Origin: Acidimicrobiales bacterium
Lineage (GTDB): Bacteria > Actinomycetota > Acidimicrobiia > Acidimicrobiales > Palsa-688
Length of the DNA: 7,310 bases
Assembly (NCBI GenBank): GCA_019241495.1
Contig: JAFAWZ010000041.1
Location: 1-7,310, forward strand
Direction: 5' to 3'
The notes below the pieces were generated by a model that was given only the letters and a program-made list of their open reading frames with translations, was not told the origin of the DNA and made no database searches. The number at the start of each line of letters is the position of its first letter. The first letter of the stretch is position 1. This document shows, one piece after another, positions 6,181 to 7,310 of this stretch. Position numbers and translations under genes: made by a program.

Positions 6181-6430
6181 TCAGCCTGCTTCGTCGTCGT
6201 CTTGGATGTCAGCGAGGAGCTCGGCGATGAGCTGGTCCACACCGGCGACCAACTCGGCGATAGATCCTTTTCGCTTCCCTAACATCGCAGATCGCGATGC
6301 CTTCGCCGCCACCGAAGACGCTATGCATCTTGATGTCCTCGGGCTGAGCACCTGCAGCCTGCAGCCTCTCGTCGACGCTGCGGAACAGCTCGTCGGTCAT
6401 GCCAGCGGGACGAATGTAGGCCCCGATCAT
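6181..6430 (-). CDS. Small 82-residue protein, frameshifted in an A tract
   Basis: From the ATG at 6430 the frame reads MIGAYIRPAGMTDELFRSVD, then a helix and MHSVFGGGEGIAICDVREAK. This resembles small ferredoxin-like-fold (ABM-like) hypothetical proteins in actinomycetes, which I recall beginning MIG...P.GMTE..FRSVDERL..AGA. After AK, the annotated frame becomes Arg-rich (RIYRRVGRRCGPAHRRAPR) and stops at 6209. Removing one A from the AAAA run (minus strand; TTTT at 6268-6271) instead gives GSIAELVAGVDQLIAELL, ADIQDDDEAG and a TGA at 6181-6183. That makes a well-formed amphipathic helix and acidic tail, ending 12 bases before a hairpin. The intact product would be 82 residues. The ribosome binding site is weak (GAAAG, nine bases upstream). 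It lies 41 bases downstream of the HEPN-like gene and is probably co-transcribed with it. Function unknown. Confidence 0.65.
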
Positions 6431-6471
6431 CGCTGTGCGCTTTCGCTCGAACCGGACAGTCGTAGGTGACC

Positions 6472-7310
6472 TCAGTCGGCCTCGACGTCTGGCGCAATCC
6501 ACATGGGGAAAAGTTCCCGAGCGCGCACCGTGGGTACCTCGTTCGCCGCCGTCACGTTGAACTTGATGCGCAGGAGATCGGCCATGTTCTCGTACGAGCC
6601 ATCGAATAGTTCCTCGATGGCGCAGTTGGGAAGTTGCGGCCCGGCCGGATTGGCCCGGAAGCCGCGGAAGCTGTCGCCGCCGCATGGCACGCCGTCCTTG
6701 AGATGACGACCATGCCCGAAGGCGTCGTTGGGAACATCGGCCCGGACGACTAACCAGCGGCCCTCCCGCCGGTCCGGGCTCAGCGCCAAGGCGATCTCCG
6801 GACGCCTCGGCAGAGACACTCGTCCTTCGTAGATGCGTATGCAGAACAGCCGGTCGAGGTAGTCGGTGGTGTCAGCTTCCGGCTCGTTGGCGCTCACCCA
6901 GTCCAGGGCGGCCTCGGGCGATCCGGGTCCCCACAGGAGTGCGGTGGGGAAGGTGGTGCGCTCGTACTGTCCGTTGAACTCCCGGAGCGACGCGTCATCG
7001 AACACTCCGAGTACGACGACGCAGGTCCAGTTCCGCTCTTCCGGCGGCCTGGACCTGTGTACAAACGCCTCGAGCTGGTAGTCCCGAAGGGTGGTGCCGA
7101 TGGTGCCGGCCGGCGCGTCGGTCCAGGCGACTACGAGTACCTGGCGTTCCAGCGGTGCCGGGTAGAGACGGCCGCCTGGCGTCCGGTGACCCCACAGTCG
7201 GTTGATGATCTCGGCCAGGTCGCGAATGGTCCGGGCGGAGTCCGGTGGACCACCGAGGTGGTAGTCGGGGTGAGCGACGGCGTTACGCAACTCCACGTAG
7301 ATGGGGTCGA
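6472..7310 (-). CDS. Partial HEPN-like protein, N-terminus beyond the window
   Basis: The frame stays open through the right edge (DPIYVELRNAVAHPDY is read before any forced start), so the GTG at 7296 is probably internal and the N-terminus lies outside. About 279 C-terminal residues are visible, ending at a TGA at 6472-6474. The first visible segment, ELRNAVAHPDYHL then TIRDLAEIINRLWG, has the Rx4H pattern (R at 7287, H at 7272) and flanking helices of HEPN domains, whose active members are RNases in toxin, abortive-infection and CRISPR systems. The rest is an alpha/beta domain (VLVVAWTDAPAG; CVVVLGVFDD; RWLVVRADVPND; FNVTAANEVP) that I do not recognise. There is no signal peptide or membrane segment in the visible part. 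It is followed after 41 bases by the small 82-residue gene. The HEPN assignment rests on one motif seen at the edge; RNA cleavage is inference. Confidence 0.75.
   Translation of the reverse strand, partial: DPIYVELRNAVAHPDYHLGGPPDSARTIRDLAEIINRLWGHRTPGGRLYPAPLERQVLVVAWTDAPAGTIGTTLRDYQLEAFVHRSRPPEERNWTCVVVLGVFDDASLREFNGQYERTTFPTALLWGPGSPEAALDWVSANEPEADTTDYLDRLFCIRIYEGRVSLPRRPEIALALSPDRREGRWLVVRADVPNDAFGHGRHLKDGVPCGGDSFRGFRANPAGPQLPNCAIEELFDGSYENMADLLRIKFNVTAANEVPTVRARELFPMWIAPDVEAD

Noticed and set aside
1..7310. CRISPR array, insertion sequence or attachment site
   Set aside because: No regularly spaced repeats, no transposase or integrase frame, and no long terminal repeats were found.

Overview
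The window is high-GC DNA with strong third-position GC bias, GTG starts and terminator-like hairpins lacking T tracts. This suggests a high-GC actinomycete; nothing seen allows a finer placement. No transposase, integrase, tRNA, rRNA or CRISPR array was seen. The content (a stand-alone HIRAN-domain protein, a UvrD-family helicase with an embedded nuclease-like insertion, a HEPN-like protein, and a conserved actinobacterial protein of unknown role) reads as an accessory nucleic-acid processing or defence-type neighbourhood. That system-level reading is inference.

Layout. At the left edge, positions 1-9 hold the first three codons of a minus-strand gene behind a very strong ribosome binding site. 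Positions 29-291 look non-coding. A minus-strand HIRAN gene runs from 1444 down to about 333, with a hairpin directly after its probable stop. As given, it is broken by a 1-nt frameshift near 611-630; repairing that frame joins the HIRAN and helical part to a C-terminal CxxC...CxxC zinc ribbon. Divergently on the plus strand, a short leader ORF (1648-1773, strong ribosome binding site) overlaps the GTG start of a 921-residue helicase IV-like protein (1770-4535). The helicase has all the superfamily 1 motifs, a PD-(D/E)XK-like insertion and a C-terminal topoisomerase-type zinc ribbon.

The right half is all minus strand. A gene at 6472-7310, cut by the window edge, has a HEPN-style RNAVAH motif. 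Next comes a small gene (6430-6181), frameshifted in an A tract, then a GC-rich terminator-like hairpin (6141-6168). A 413-bp spacer with several small repeats follows, then a 381-residue protein of unknown function (5727-4582) that converges on the helicase with only 46 bp between the stops.

Functional reading. HIRAN domains bind DNA ends in HLTF/Rad5-type remodellers, where they are fused to a helicase. Here a HIRAN protein and an SF1 helicase are separate but divergent, so joint action on damaged or foreign DNA is plausible but unproven. The HEPN-like gene and its small partner form a separate two-gene unit. Two independent 1-nt frame breaks in 7.3 kb are either real decay or base-calling errors and should be resolved first.
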